The position numbers were made by a program, and so were the translations under genes. Of a DNA stretch of 64,000 nt, positions 1-8,206 are shown piece by piece. Each line of letters starts with the position of its first letter. Position 1 is the stretch's first letter. The notes below the pieces were generated by a model. That model had not been told where the DNA came from. It did not search any database and worked only from the letters and a program-made list of their open reading frames with translations. Origin of the DNA: Dysgonomonas sp. 520. GTDB taxonomy: Bacteria > Bacteroidota > Bacteroidia > Bacteroidales > Dysgonomonadaceae. The stretch spans positions 1 to 64,000 of the forward strand of contig NZ_QVMP01000003.1 of NCBI RefSeq assembly GCF_010501095.1, read 5' to 3'.

Positions 1-57
1 CAAAAGTAATGGATTGGCCTTTTTTATTAGAAAATTTTAAGTAGCAACTTAAATTAA

Positions 58-1092
58 TTAGCCCTCTTTTTCAATGTATATCGTTTGGCTGGGAAATGCA
101 AAATTCAGCTTGGCGCGGTTGAATGAGGTTAGAATTTCCATATTCACATTCGACGATGTTTTTCCTATGTCACCTTTTTTCTCTATAAAATAGATAAAAG
201 TGACAACAAGGGCAGAATCCGTGAAGTCGGAGAAATTCACGACCAGACCGTTCTGAGACACATACTCTATCTTAGATGGAATGCCTTTTAGTATATTCAT
301 GGCTTCGTTCATCTTTTCGGGAGTTGTGTCGTAAGTCAACCCGATCTTCATCACTACCCGCCTCATCGGCTCGGCGGTGATATTGACTACCGAGGCATCG
401 GCTATTTTGTAGTTGGGAAATGTGACAATTCTTTTATTGTAATCCCTCATTTTGGTACTGCGCACACCGATGTCGACAATGGTTCCTTCAAAATTGTCTA
501 TCCTCACTGTGTTTCCAATGCTAAACGGTTTATCTGCAAGTATGGTAAATGCCCCGAAAACATTTTTCACCGTGTCTTGTGCTGCCAGTGCAAAAGCAAT
601 GCCACCAATACCAAGAGTTCCCAATAATGCTCCAATGTTTACCCCTACATTGCTCAATGCCATCACTATACCTATAATCCAAACTATAACCAACAGAGAG
701 CGTTTGGCAATAGGCATCATTTTCTTGGTGTGGCTTTTGTTTCCCCAATATACATCCAGAAAATTGCTCGTAAACTTGGCGGCAATCCATGTTATATTCA
801 ATACAATAAGTATTCTGTATGCACTGTCGACAGCATCGACGAAGCCATCGGAATATGCAAGGCGGTGAATTGCAATCCAGATTCCGACCAATATTATACC
901 GAACAAAACCGGCGACTCGACCGAATCGTATATAATGTCGTCCAGCTGGGTTGCTGTTTTGCGAGTAAACGATTTCAGCACCCTCTTGAAAAGGAGGGAA
1001 ATCAATTTAGCTATAACAATGGTGCTAACGATTATGAGTATAGAAATACCCCAATTCTCAACACTGTTTCCTAAAATTTCTTCTTCTAACAT
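58..1092 (-). CDS. MscS-family mechanosensitive ion channel
   Basis: Small-conductance mechanosensitive channel of the inner membrane, which opens under membrane tension to release solutes after osmotic downshock. The 344-residue protein has hydrophobic segments at about 15-34, 62-78, 92-108 and 132-150. The pore-lining helix follows at about 153-183, rich in small residues (GALLGTLGIGGIAFALAAQ) and followed by DTVKNVFGAF. The beta-domain starts near 188 (DKPFSIGNTVRID, then GTIVDIGVRSTKMRD), which is the family signature. The C-terminal alpha/beta domain runs to the end. It lies downstream of the carboxylase operon on the same strand but is separated from it by a hairpin terminator, so it is probably its own unit. 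Family assignment is firm; the channel's conductance class cannot be read from sequence. Confidence 0.93.
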   Translation of the reverse strand: MLEEEILGNSVENWGISILIIVSTIVIAKLISLLFKRVLKSFTRKTATQLDDIIYDSVESPVLFGIILVGIWIAIHRLAYSDGFVDAVDSAYRILIVLNITWIAAKFTSNFLDVYWGNKSHTKKMMPIAKRSLLVIVWIIGIVMALSNVGVNIGALLGTLGIGGIAFALAAQDTVKNVFGAFTILADKPFSIGNTVRIDNFEGTIVDIGVRSTKMRDYNKRIVTFPNYKIADASVVNITAEPMRRVVMKIGLTYDTTPEKMNEAMNILKGIPSKIEYVSQNGLVVNFSDFTDSALVVTFIYFIEKKGDIGKTSSNVNMEILTSFNRAKLNFAFPSQTIYIEKEG

Positions 1093-1159
1093 GGTTTTTT
1101 CAAGTATTTATTCACATTTTCTACTTAAATAAACGCCATTAACAATTGAATTGTTCTTA

Positions 1160-1184
1160 AAAACGGGGGTAATCCTCCCGTTTT
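1160..1184 (-). terminator. Hairpin terminator after the carboxylase operon
   Basis: Inverted repeat AAAACGGG / CCCGTTTT with a short loop. Read on the minus strand it follows the biotin carrier gene stop by about 22 bp and runs into a T-rich stretch, as a rho-independent terminator would. The A-rich and T-rich ends may let it work in both directions. Confidence 0.7.
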
Positions 1185-1206
1185 ATATGATAACTTCGTC
1201 GAAAAT

Positions 1207-1686
1207 TTACACTTCTTTTTCCAGCTCAATCAGCAAATCGCTTTTGCTTGTGGTATCGCCCTCTTTTATCAATACTTTTTTGATTGTGCCTTTTGTGCTG
1301 GCTAGGATTGCGTTTTGCATTTTCATCGCTTCCAGAATGAGCAATGTGTCTCCGGCTTTCACCATATCTCCGGTTTTTACCATTACTTCCAGTATTTTTC
1401 CCGGCATAGGTGCTTTCAGGCGGATGGTTGTCGATTCGCTGGCTTGCGATGTCAACATCTTTTTGCGTTGCAGCGAAAATGGGGTTTCTACCGAAAAACT
1501 GTAACTCACACCATTAACAAGCAGTTCATACTCGTTCTGATGATTCGATATAATCTCGATGGGGTAAGCGATCTCATCTAATATTTTAGAATCGAATTCC
1601 ACTTTACCGTCTTCTCTCAAAAGGAAGTTATATTCCTTGTTCGATTCTTTGTTGAGGGCAATCAACTGTTTATTTAGGGTATTCAT
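1207..1686 (-). CDS. Biotin carboxyl carrier subunit of acyl-CoA carboxylase
   Basis: Carries the biotin that shuttles carboxyl groups between the biotin carboxylase and carboxyltransferase encoded just upstream. The protein has 159 residues. The C-terminal biotinyl/lipoyl domain starts near residue 88 (IRLKAPMPGKILEV), and the biotinylated lysine is K122 in the EAMKM motif, about 37 residues from the C-terminus as is usual. The N-terminal half (1-80) is a small beta-rich region like that in decarboxylase gamma and propionyl-CoA carboxylase carrier proteins. The gene starts 14 bp after the biotin carboxylase stop, so the two are almost certainly co-transcribed. It could serve either a propionyl-CoA carboxylase or a related decarboxylating complex; the neighbours favour carboxylase. 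Confidence 0.93.
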   Translation of the reverse strand: MNTLNKQLIALNKESNKEYNFLLREDGKVEFDSKILDEIAYPIEIISNHQNEYELLVNGVSYSFSVETPFSLQRKKMLTSQASESTTIRLKAPMPGKILEVMVKTGDMVKAGDTLLILEAMKMQNAILASTKGTIKKVLIKEGDTTSKSDLLIELEKEV

Positions 1687-1700
1687 ACACTTTTTGCTAA

Positions 1701-3203
1701 TTACATGTTATTAATCCTGTTTCTTAATGCCCACAAATCGAGGTCTTCTTTCCGGCAATCTTGTGCCTTGTTTTGTTTCTCGAAATGACTTACGGCAAAC
1801 AATGCAGCTAACAGCTCCTCGTCTTTTTCCCGGTAAACCATCGAGTCCATATCTTTTTCGATAAAAGACGTATCAAAGTCACCCTTCCGGAATACTTCGT
1901 TGTGCAAAACGGCTTTGTCGAAAGGTATTGTTGTCTTTAATCCCTTTACCTGAAAATCGTCCAGAGCATGCAATGTGTTCTCGATAACGGTTTTTCTGTC
2001 TTTGGCATGGACTATAAGTTTTGCGATCATAGAGTCGAAGTGAGGTGTAATTTCCGAACCCACGGTCACACCACTGTCAATTCTCACACCTTCACCTTTT
2101 GGCATTTTCAATGCTTTTATCACTCCCAGATAAGGTGAAAAGTCGGACTGCACATCTTCTGCGTTTATCCGGCATTCGATGGCCCATCCGTTCAGTTTCA
2201 CATCGTTTTGTGTTATCGGGAGTTTTTCTCCGTTGGCCACACGTATCTGCAGTTCTATCAGGTCGAGCCCTGTTATCATTTCAGTTACCGGGTGTTCTAC
2301 CTGCACACGGGTATTCATTTCCATGAAGTAGAAATTTTTATCTTTATCCAACAAAAATTCTACCGTACCCAGACTTACATATCCGGCTTCTTTTGCCAAC
2401 GAAATGGCAGCGTCGGTCATTCTTTTGCGTAAGGCTTCGTCCAGAGCGGGTGAAGGGGCTTCTTCCAATAACTTCTGGTGTTTCCGTTGAACGGAACACT
2501 CCCGTTCGCCCAAATGAATTACATTTCCGTAACTGTCGGCTACAATCTGCACTTCGATATGGCGAGGATTTTCGAGGTATTTTTCGATGAACACTTCCGG
2601 ATTGTTAAATGCCGATTGCGCTTCGGACGCCGCCGAGAAATACATCTGCTTCATTTCCGATTGCTTGCGAACGATACGCATACCACGTCCGCCACCTCCG
2701 GCACATGCTTTTATTATGAGAGGATAGCCTATTTGCTTGGCTATTTCCAATGCTTCGTCTAATGTGTCCACGCATCCTTTGCTGCCTCCAAGCATCGGAA
2801 CTTTCCCTTTTGCAGCTATTTCCTTCGCAATCACTTTATCACCCATATTCTGGATAACACGGGGAGAAGGGCCAATGAAAATAACTCCTTCTTCCGTACA
2901 CCGTATCGCAAACTGTGCGTTTTCGGACAGATAGCCATATCCGGGGTGAATAGCGTCTATTTTATTCCTTTTGGCTAGTAAAACGAGGCTCTCGATATCA
3001 AGAAATTCGGGAATATCGTTTTTTTCTCTTTCGGGAAAATCCAATATTCTATCCATCTGTGTAAGGTAGTGGGCGTTAGGTTCTTTCTGAGTTCTTATTC
3101 CAACCGATTCGATCCCCATCTTTTTAGCTGTTTGCGCTATCCGTATGGCGATTTCTCCTCTGTTTGCTATGAGAATAGAATTTATTTTATCTTTAGGCTT
3201 CAT
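1701..3203 (-). CDS. Biotin carboxylase subunit of acyl-CoA (propionyl-CoA) carboxylase
   Basis: ATP-dependent carboxylation of biotin on the carrier protein. The 500-residue protein has all three biotin carboxylase regions: the N-terminal domain with ILIANRGEIAIRI (10-22) and HPGYGYLSEN (86-95), an ATP-grasp domain with the glycine-rich loop ACAGGGGRGMR (166-176) and EMNTRVQVEHPVTE (295-308), and the C-terminal domain (about 335-450). It ends with a tail of some 50 residues beyond the usual E. coli AccC length. It is the middle gene of the operon, 37 bp after the carboxyltransferase gene. In Bacteroidota, sets of this kind act on propionyl-CoA/methylmalonyl-CoA in the succinate-propionate pathway, but the acyl substrate is inferred from gene order and the PccB-type partner, not from this subunit. 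Confidence 0.94.
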   Translation of the reverse strand: MKPKDKINSILIANRGEIAIRIAQTAKKMGIESVGIRTQKEPNAHYLTQMDRILDFPEREKNDIPEFLDIESLVLLAKRNKIDAIHPGYGYLSENAQFAIRCTEEGVIFIGPSPRVIQNMGDKVIAKEIAAKGKVPMLGGSKGCVDTLDEALEIAKQIGYPLIIKACAGGGGRGMRIVRKQSEMKQMYFSAASEAQSAFNNPEVFIEKYLENPRHIEVQIVADSYGNVIHLGERECSVQRKHQKLLEEAPSPALDEALRKRMTDAAISLAKEAGYVSLGTVEFLLDKDKNFYFMEMNTRVQVEHPVTEMITGLDLIELQIRVANGEKLPITQNDVKLNGWAIECRINAEDVQSDFSPYLGVIKALKMPKGEGVRIDSGVTVGSEITPHFDSMIAKLIVHAKDRKTVIENTLHALDDFQVKGLKTTIPFDKAVLHNEVFRKGDFDTSFIEKDMDSMVYREKDEELLAALFAVSHFEKQNKAQDCRKEDLDLWALRNRINNM

Positions 3204-3240
3204 ATAATATTTGTTTTAAGTCCTGTAACTTGTAAATAAA

Positions 3241-4782
3241 TTACAATGGCATATTTCCATGTTTACGTTTCGGGCGAAGTTCCGTTTTGCGGTCGAGAGC
3301 TTTCAGGCAATTGATAATCTTGCTGCGTGTAAGGGCAGGGTCAATCACTTCGTCTATGTATCCTTTTTCGTCTGCAATATATGGGTTTGTAACCTCTTCC
3401 CTATACTTGTGGGTGAGTTCCTTTTTCAGCATGACAGGGTCTTCCGATTCGGCCAGCTCTTTCCGGTAGAGGATGGCGATGGCCCCGTCAGGTCCCATAA
3501 CGGCTATCTCGGCAGTAGGCCATGCAAAACTGAAATCGCCTCCGATGCCCTTACTGTTCATCACGATATAAGCTCCGCCGTATGCTTTGCGAAGAATGAT
3601 TGTTATTTTGGGAACAGAGGCAAACGTGTAGGCATACAAAAGTTTTGCCCCGTGACGGATAATCCCGTCATGTTCCTGGTCAGTTCCCGGTAAGAATCCG
3701 GGTACGTCTTCCAGCGTGATGATGGGGATATTAAATGAATTGCAGATATTTATAAAACGAGCCGCCTTAACGGAAGAATCTATATCGAGCGTTCCCGCCA
3801 TAACCTTTGGCTGGTTGGCAACAATACCTACCACTTGCCCATCCATACGGGCAAAGGCAGTGAAGATGTTCATGGCATGATTTTCGGCAACTTCCAGATA
3901 ATCTCCATTGTCAACAATCAGTTCCACAATGTCTTTCACATTGTAAGGCTTATCGGGGTCTTCGGGAACAATATTCCTCAATCTTTCCTCTTTTCTGTTA
4001 GTCGAATCTTTCGATGCCATCAGAGGAGGATTCTCCATATTGTTGGACGGAAGATATGAAAGCAGCTTTTTTACGCCCAATATGGTATTTTCATCATCGT
4101 TGTAAACAAAATCAGCCACACCCGATTTTGTTCCATGCACAGAAGCTCCACCCAAATCTTCTGTCGTAACTGTTTCGTTCAGAACTTCCTTCACAACGTT
4201 AGGCCCCGTTACGAACATATAACTGGTGTCGGCCGTCATAAATATGAAGTCGGTCAGGGCAGGGGAATATACGGCACCACCTGCGGCAGGCCCCATAATT
4301 ACCGATATCTGCGGGATGACCCCCGACGACAAAACGTTACGTTTGAATATATCGGCATAACCGTTCAAACTGCTGATTCCCTCCTGTATACGGGCACCTC
4401 CCGAGTCGATCAGTCCTACAACCGGAGAACCGGTTTTCAGAGCCATATCTTGTATCTTAACAATTTTTGCAGCGTGCATAGAACCCAACGAACCGCCCAG
4501 CACATTGAAGTCTTGCGAATAGGCATACACCAAACGTCCGTTCACCCTACCAAAGCCAGTTACTACACCGTCGCCGAATGCTTTTACTGTTTTCCCGAAA
4601 GAAGCGTTTGCCGGAGGTGTGTAGGCATCGGTTTCTTCAAAAGTGCCCTCATCAAAAAGTAGCAATATACGTTCGCGGGCAGTTAGTTTTCCCCGCTTAT
4701 GCTGTTTTTCGGAATAGGTTTCGTCATATTGTTTTTTCAATAGCTCTTGACGAGCCAAAAACTGGTCATACGATTTTTTCAT
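3241..4782 (-). CDS. Acyl-CoA carboxylase carboxyltransferase (propionyl-CoA carboxylase beta type)
   Basis: Transfers the carboxyl group from biotin to an acyl-CoA, or the reverse, in the cytoplasm. The 513 residues form the two crotonase-fold halves of the family. The N-terminal half has DSGGARIQEG (126-135) and GPAAGGAVYSPAL (164-176). The C-terminal half has VPGFLPGTDQE, then RKAYGGAYIVMNSKGIGGD and AEIAVMGPDGAI. The length and the YGGAYIVM motif fit PccB/MmdA rather than AccD. It is the first gene of a three-gene operon with the biotin carboxylase and carrier. A canonical -7 box and an inverted repeat lie upstream. A propionyl-CoA or methylmalonyl-CoA role is likely in an anaerobe making propionate, but direction of flux cannot be told. 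Confidence 0.94.
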   Translation of the reverse strand: MKKSYDQFLARQELLKKQYDETYSEKQHKRGKLTARERILLLFDEGTFEETDAYTPPANASFGKTVKAFGDGVVTGFGRVNGRLVYAYSQDFNVLGGSLGSMHAAKIVKIQDMALKTGSPVVGLIDSGGARIQEGISSLNGYADIFKRNVLSSGVIPQISVIMGPAAGGAVYSPALTDFIFMTADTSYMFVTGPNVVKEVLNETVTTEDLGGASVHGTKSGVADFVYNDDENTILGVKKLLSYLPSNNMENPPLMASKDSTNRKEERLRNIVPEDPDKPYNVKDIVELIVDNGDYLEVAENHAMNIFTAFARMDGQVVGIVANQPKVMAGTLDIDSSVKAARFINICNSFNIPIITLEDVPGFLPGTDQEHDGIIRHGAKLLYAYTFASVPKITIILRKAYGGAYIVMNSKGIGGDFSFAWPTAEIAVMGPDGAIAILYRKELAESEDPVMLKKELTHKYREEVTNPYIADEKGYIDEVIDPALTRSKIINCLKALDRKTELRPKRKHGNMPL

Positions 4783-4854
4783 CTTTCTATTATAGATTTA
4801 TTTATACACATAAACAAATGCAGTTGATCAAAATACTTGATAACTGAAATTGAT

Positions 4855-4898
4855 GGCAGATGGCTGTCATACACTGCCATTTGCCGTGCCCAAAGTTA
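4855..4898 (-). promoter_or_regulatory. Promoter and start-site inverted repeat of the carboxylase operon
   Basis: On the minus strand, TAACTTTG (4891-4898) matches the Bacteroidota -7 box TAnnTTTG. A 10-bp inverted repeat, GGCAGATGGC (4855-4864) with GCCATTTGCC (4876-4885), lies directly after it, so it would sit at the transcription start and in the first 30 nt of the mRNA. It could be an operator or a 5' stabilising hairpin. The remainder of the 4783-4975 gap shows nothing else. Confidence 0.55.
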
Positions 4899-4975
4899 GG
4901 TATTTTAGTTGAAAAGGAAACAGTTCCTTCTATTTTCTGTCCGATTAGTCGGTGGTGGAGTATAGAAAACGGAAT

Positions 4976-5302
4976 TTAATGAGATACGATTTTCAAGCCG
5001 ACAATAGAGAAAATGAGGGTTGAAATAAAAAATAACCTTAGAAAGTTGACAGGCTCGTGAAAAATGAAGATTCCTATCAAGACTGTGCCGACAGCTCCGA
5101 TTCCCGTCCACACGGCATAGGCCGTACCCAAAGGCAAAGTTTGCGTGGCTTTTATCAATAAAAGCATACTGCACAACAAAAAGACAACAAAACCTGCAGT
5201 CCACCAATATTTTTCGATTCCTGTTGTTTCCCTGATTTTGCCTAAGCATGAGGTGAATCCGACTTCAAATAGTCCTGCGATAATTAAAAATATCCAATTC
5301 AT
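4976..5302 (-). CDS. gdx: SMR-family exporter, Gdx/SugE type (guanidinium exporter)
   Basis: Small multidrug resistance transporter with four membrane helices that works as a dual-topology dimer and exchanges cation for protons. The start chosen is the ATG at 5302, giving 108 residues and the family N-terminus MNWIFLIIAG; a longer reading frame runs into repeat DNA and is rejected. Glu13 in helix 1 is the essential acidic residue. The motif LPLGTAYAVWTGIGAVGT (57-73) and the ending GLKIVSH are characteristic of the SugE/Gdx branch rather than EmrE. Family members with this signature export guanidinium; no guanidine riboswitch is evident upstream, where a hairpin-repeat element starts only 28 bp before the ATG. 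The element may supply or disrupt the promoter. Confidence 0.9.
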   Translation of the reverse strand: MNWIFLIIAGLFEVGFTSCLGKIRETTGIEKYWWTAGFVVFLLCSMLLLIKATQTLPLGTAYAVWTGIGAVGTVLIGIFIFHEPVNFLRLFFISTLIFSIVGLKIVSH

Positions 5303-5329
5303 AGTAATGAGAATCAATAATTGAAAATG

Positions 5330-5676
5330 TTGGTTTTTATTCGACGTTTTCCGGGTGGAGTAAAACCCCACCCCCTACATCTCTCCAAAAGAGAGGGAAT
5401 AAAAGCCACCTTTGTTCTCTGGGGTTTGTAACCTCGGAGTTATTATTTACCGGATTTAAAATCCGGATAGCAGCCAAGCATGGGATTGTAAATCCCATGC
5501 GACGACAGAATAAACACCTCCACCTTTAGGGGGAGGATGGGAGGGGGTACGTTTGTAGGGGCAGGCCTCTGGTCTGCCCGAAAGTAGGGGCGAAAAATAT
5601 TTCGCCCGATATCGTTGACATGAGGGCGTAAAATCTTACGCCCCTACTAGGTAGACTATTGTACAATTTAAACCAA
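5330..5676. repeat. Modular hairpin repeat (MITE-like), copy 1
   Basis: Non-coding element bounded by imperfect inverted ends TTGGTTTTTA (5330-5339) and TTTAAACCAA (5667-5676). Inside is a string of short hairpins: an imperfect CTCTC/GAGAG stem near 5375, CCGGATT/AATCCGG near 5452-5468, GCATGGGAT/ATCCCATGC near 5478-5500, GGGCAGGCC-TCT-GGTCTGCCC near 5560-5580, GGGCGAAA/TTTCGCCC near 5590-5607 and a GGGCGTAA-type stem near 5624-5644. The same modules in changed order recur at 7925, 16456, 25024 and 25921. It fills most of the 5303-5745 gap between gdx and the Crp-type gene. No protein is supported here. Confidence 0.8.
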
Positions 5677-5745
5677 CATTTATAATTTCTAACACAAAGG
5701 TCTTGAATTGAAATCAAACAGGAATTAACAAATGATAAAAAATTG

Positions 5746-6309
5746 CTATTTCAATTTAGCCCTGATCCGGCTTAGTGAAACCTGAGTTATTCCCAGATAA
5801 GAAGCAATATACGACAACTGTACCCGCTGAAGTAGTTCCGGGTTATTTTTGATTAGTTCACTATATCTGTCCGAAGCAGGTTTAAATAACCTTTCGATGA
5901 ATCTTTGTTCGGTTTTGAGAAGTTCTTGTTCGGCAAATTTTCTCCCCAGATTAGCGATATTCACATCCTTTACGTACAAATCGGTCAAAGCATTTGTATT
6001 CAGTTTGTATAATGTGCAATCTTCAAGTAGTTCTATATTTTCATATCCTTTCAGGGAGTTGACATAACTTTGCATCGAAACTATGGTGTCACCCTCTTTT
6101 CCAAACCAAAAAGTGACTTCTCCTTCCGGAGAGTTTATATAGGCACGAACAATACCTTTTTTGATGAAATAGATATTTCTTTCCACCATATCCGCACTAA
6201 GCAAACGATACCCTTTGGGGTACTCTACTTCAACAGTGGCGTCAACTATGCTTTCTTTTGATGCTGTCGGGAGTTTGTATATTTTATCAAGGATTGCACC
6301 TATTTCCAT
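5746..6309 (-). CDS. Crp/Fnr-family transcriptional regulator
   Basis: Cyclic-nucleotide-binding-type regulator of about 187 residues. The N-terminal two thirds form the effector-binding jelly roll (for example YPKGYRLLSADM, IYFIKKGIVRAYI, GEVTFWFGKEGD), without the full phosphate-binding cassette of true cAMP-binding Crp. The C-terminal part (PASDRYSELIKNNPELLQRV, then LSYIASYLGITQVSLSRIR) is the winged-helix segment typical of Bacteroidota members of this family. The ATG at 6309 is chosen because the longer frame (6411) would overlap the end of the upstream gene and adds residues with no family match. It lies 55 bp downstream of the membrane-anchored gene on the same strand and may be co-transcribed with it. 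Its targets and ligand are unknown; gdx is the next gene downstream. Confidence 0.85.
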   Translation of the reverse strand: MEIGAILDKIYKLPTASKESIVDATVEVEYPKGYRLLSADMVERNIYFIKKGIVRAYINSPEGEVTFWFGKEGDTIVSMQSYVNSLKGYENIELLEDCTLYKLNTNALTDLYVKDVNIANLGRKFAEQELLKTEQRFIERLFKPASDRYSELIKNNPELLQRVQLSYIASYLGITQVSLSRIRAKLK

Positions 6310-6364
6310 ACGTAATTTCAGAATTGTAGTATGTGTTCCGGTTTCTGCTTTTTCGGGCAGTTCT

Positions 6365-7765
6365 TTATTTCTTTTCTCCGAACTGCTTTTCGTATACAAC
6401 TTTCTTGTCAAGGTTCATCACCTTCACATAGTCCACAGCACCACATCCTTTAAATCTTAGTGTTAGCTCGTTGGCAGTACCCAGACTTGTGTTGTAGTTC
6501 ATACTTCTGATCTCCTTTCCGTCAAGATAGAATGTAGTTTTTTTATCAATCACCTCTATTCTCATTATATGCCATGAATCAGGATCAAATTTTATATAAC
6601 TCAAATCGTGCTGATCTCCCTTTTCTTCGTTTTCGCTACTGACAAATTTTCGATACGATTGGCATCCATCACTATTCAAAGCAAGTCCATGAAAACCGGT
6701 ATTCGAGAAAATATACATCATGACGTCGTAACACTGAATCCCGCTATCTTCTTCTTTAGAGTTCCGCAAACGGGCTTCGAATATTAAATTATCGCCATCT
6801 ACTATGCTGTCGGTGTAGTATGTGTAACTAACAAACAGCCTGTTGTCGCCAACTTTTTCGTGATCAACAATCTCTCGTGGAATTTTATTTAAAGGTAAGG
6901 TTAAATGACCTTTTTGTGTATCCAAACTATCGTTGGGAAAATACAGGTAAGAGTTTGTTCGCTCCTCCATAAGATAGGCAGACCATCCCGTTGTTCGGGA
7001 TTCCACTTCTATCGTCCTGATTATTTTATCTTTATACTTCAGGTAACAATGACCTCTTCCCGGATAAATGAATGTTGCATACGTCTCGTGGCGGTTATTA
7101 GTTAGTTTCCTCACGGTGATGTCTCCATTGGCTTCAACACAGACAACGGACATGCTGTCTATCAGCTGTTCGGGAATATCATACACTACTTTCATTGTGA
7201 ACGGCGACGCACCTTTGGTCAAGACAGATTCGAAAACAACAGATGAAATCAGATGATTCTCGTACTTTTCTTGAATTTTGTCCCAAAACCCAATCACCAG
7301 CAATATTATAATGCCAACAACAACCGGGATTATACTTCTCTGCGAGTATTTCCGAATAGAAGTACTTCTTCTTTGTTTTTGATTACTATTGTTGTCGGAA
7401 ACGATGGGCGGCTGAGTTGTAGTATTTGGCTTTGTCTCTTCTTGTATTTCCTGTGAGGGTTCTGTTTCTACGCTTGGGTTGTTTTCTGCAACTTCCTGGG
7501 TCTTTTTCATCACAAACTCGGCATAACCCGAATAGCCTAGAAAAATACATAAGGCATTATTTGTTGCCAATTGAGGATTTGATGTTTTTTGCTGAAAAAA
7601 CCGTTTCAACGTATTTGCATTAATACGCATCTTGGAAGACTCGTATATCAAATCTTCAAGCATTTTGAATTCGGTTAATCCCCATGTGTTGGAATTCCCC
7701 CACGAGCGTAAACGAATATTATACTCTTCAATAATATCTTTTGTATAATCTCTTTGGGAAGCCAT
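6365..7765 (-). CDS. Membrane-anchored protein with periplasmic ConA/LamG-like domain; possible one-component regulator
   Basis: The protein has 466 residues and no close named relative that I recognise. Residues 1-90 are soluble and contain a helical pattern (LEDLIYESSKMRINANTLKRFF, then ALCIFLGYSGYAEFV, about 36-85) seen in many Bacteroidota proteins and thought to be a DNA-binding-like domain. A low-complexity Pro/Thr/Asn linker (90-130) and a basic stretch (KQRRSTSIRKYSQR) precede one membrane helix (about 144-162), so the N-terminus should be cytoplasmic. The periplasmic part has an Ig-like segment (about 172-260) and a C-terminal beta-rich domain (about 270-466; WHIMRIEVIDKKTTFYLDGKEI) resembling a laminin-G/concanavalin-A sandwich, a fold that often binds glycans. 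It is divergent from PUL1, which suggests but does not prove a sensing role. Confidence 0.6.
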   Translation of the reverse strand: MASQRDYTKDIIEEYNIRLRSWGNSNTWGLTEFKMLEDLIYESSKMRINANTLKRFFQQKTSNPQLATNNALCIFLGYSGYAEFVMKKTQEVAENNPSVETEPSQEIQEETKPNTTTQPPIVSDNNSNQKQRRSTSIRKYSQRSIIPVVVGIIILLVIGFWDKIQEKYENHLISSVVFESVLTKGASPFTMKVVYDIPEQLIDSMSVVCVEANGDITVRKLTNNRHETYATFIYPGRGHCYLKYKDKIIRTIEVESRTTGWSAYLMEERTNSYLYFPNDSLDTQKGHLTLPLNKIPREIVDHEKVGDNRLFVSYTYYTDSIVDGDNLIFEARLRNSKEEDSGIQCYDVMMYIFSNTGFHGLALNSDGCQSYRKFVSSENEEKGDQHDLSYIKFDPDSWHIMRIEVIDKKTTFYLDGKEIRSMNYNTSLGTANELTLRFKGCGAVDYVKVMNLDKKVVYEKQFGEKK

Positions 7766-7825
7766 TTTTCGGATAGTGCGTTTGGGTAAAATTTAAAGTC
7801 CTCAAAAAAATTTAGTATAGCCATA

Positions 7826-7857
7826 CAAAGCTATCAGATTTATTTTAAAGATACAAA
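7826..7857 (-). promoter_or_regulatory. Promoter of the membrane-anchored gene
   Basis: On the minus strand TAGCTTTG (7826-7833) is a perfect TAnnTTTG -7 box, and TTTG (7854-7857) lies 20 bp further upstream, close to the 19-bp spacing of Bacteroidota -33/-7 promoters. The leader before the ATG at 7765 is about 55 nt. Confidence 0.6.
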
Positions 7858-7924
7858 AAATTAGAATCATTTTTCTTTTTAGTACAATTCTTAGTTCATG
7901 TGAATTAGTATTTGAAAAAGTGGA

Positions 7925-8012
7925 GACAAATTGCATTTGTCCGAGAATATATCGGGCATAAGATTTTACGCCCCTACTTTCGGGTAGACTAGAAGCCTGC
8001 CCCTACAATCAA
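7925..8012. repeat. Modular hairpin repeat, copy 2 (inverted, partial)
   Basis: In the 7766-8206 gap between the two divergent genes. It contains GACAAAT-TGC-ATTTGTC (7925-7941), GGGCATAAGATTTTACGCCC (7954-7973) and GGGTAGACTAGAAGCCTGCCC (7982-8002), followed by CCTACAATC. Read on the minus strand the order matches the core of the copies at 5560 and 16581, so this copy is in the opposite orientation and lacks clear ends. Confidence 0.75.
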
Positions 8013-8142
8013 ATAAGGTATTAATACACTTCCTGTTAAAAACATTAGCCAAGTAGGTTAAACCGTGCTTTTTCGCCACTTTGTCTCGGTTTTGTTCCTA
8101 TTTTGTAGCCGCTTTATTGGTCAATACTATACTGTTGTAATC

Positions 8143-8150
8143 TATCTTTG
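8143..8150 (+). promoter_or_regulatory. -7 box for PUL1
   Basis: TATCTTTG is an exact TAnnTTTG match, 57 bp before the chosen susC-like ATG at 8207. No exact TTTG is found 19 bp upstream (TTGG at 8117-8120 is the nearest), so activation by a regulator may be needed. Confidence 0.5.
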
Positions 8151-8206
8151 TGTCAATCTCAGAAGTCCATGAATTATATGATAACCTTAAATCGAAATCT
8201 AGGTAT

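Noticed and set aside
5303-5371. Longer start for the SMR exporter
   Set aside because: The added 23 residues run into the hairpin-repeat element and precede the conserved family N-terminus.
5303-5745. Guanidine riboswitch upstream of gdx
   Set aside because: The hairpins here belong to the repeat family found at four other places, not to a conserved guanidine aptamer.
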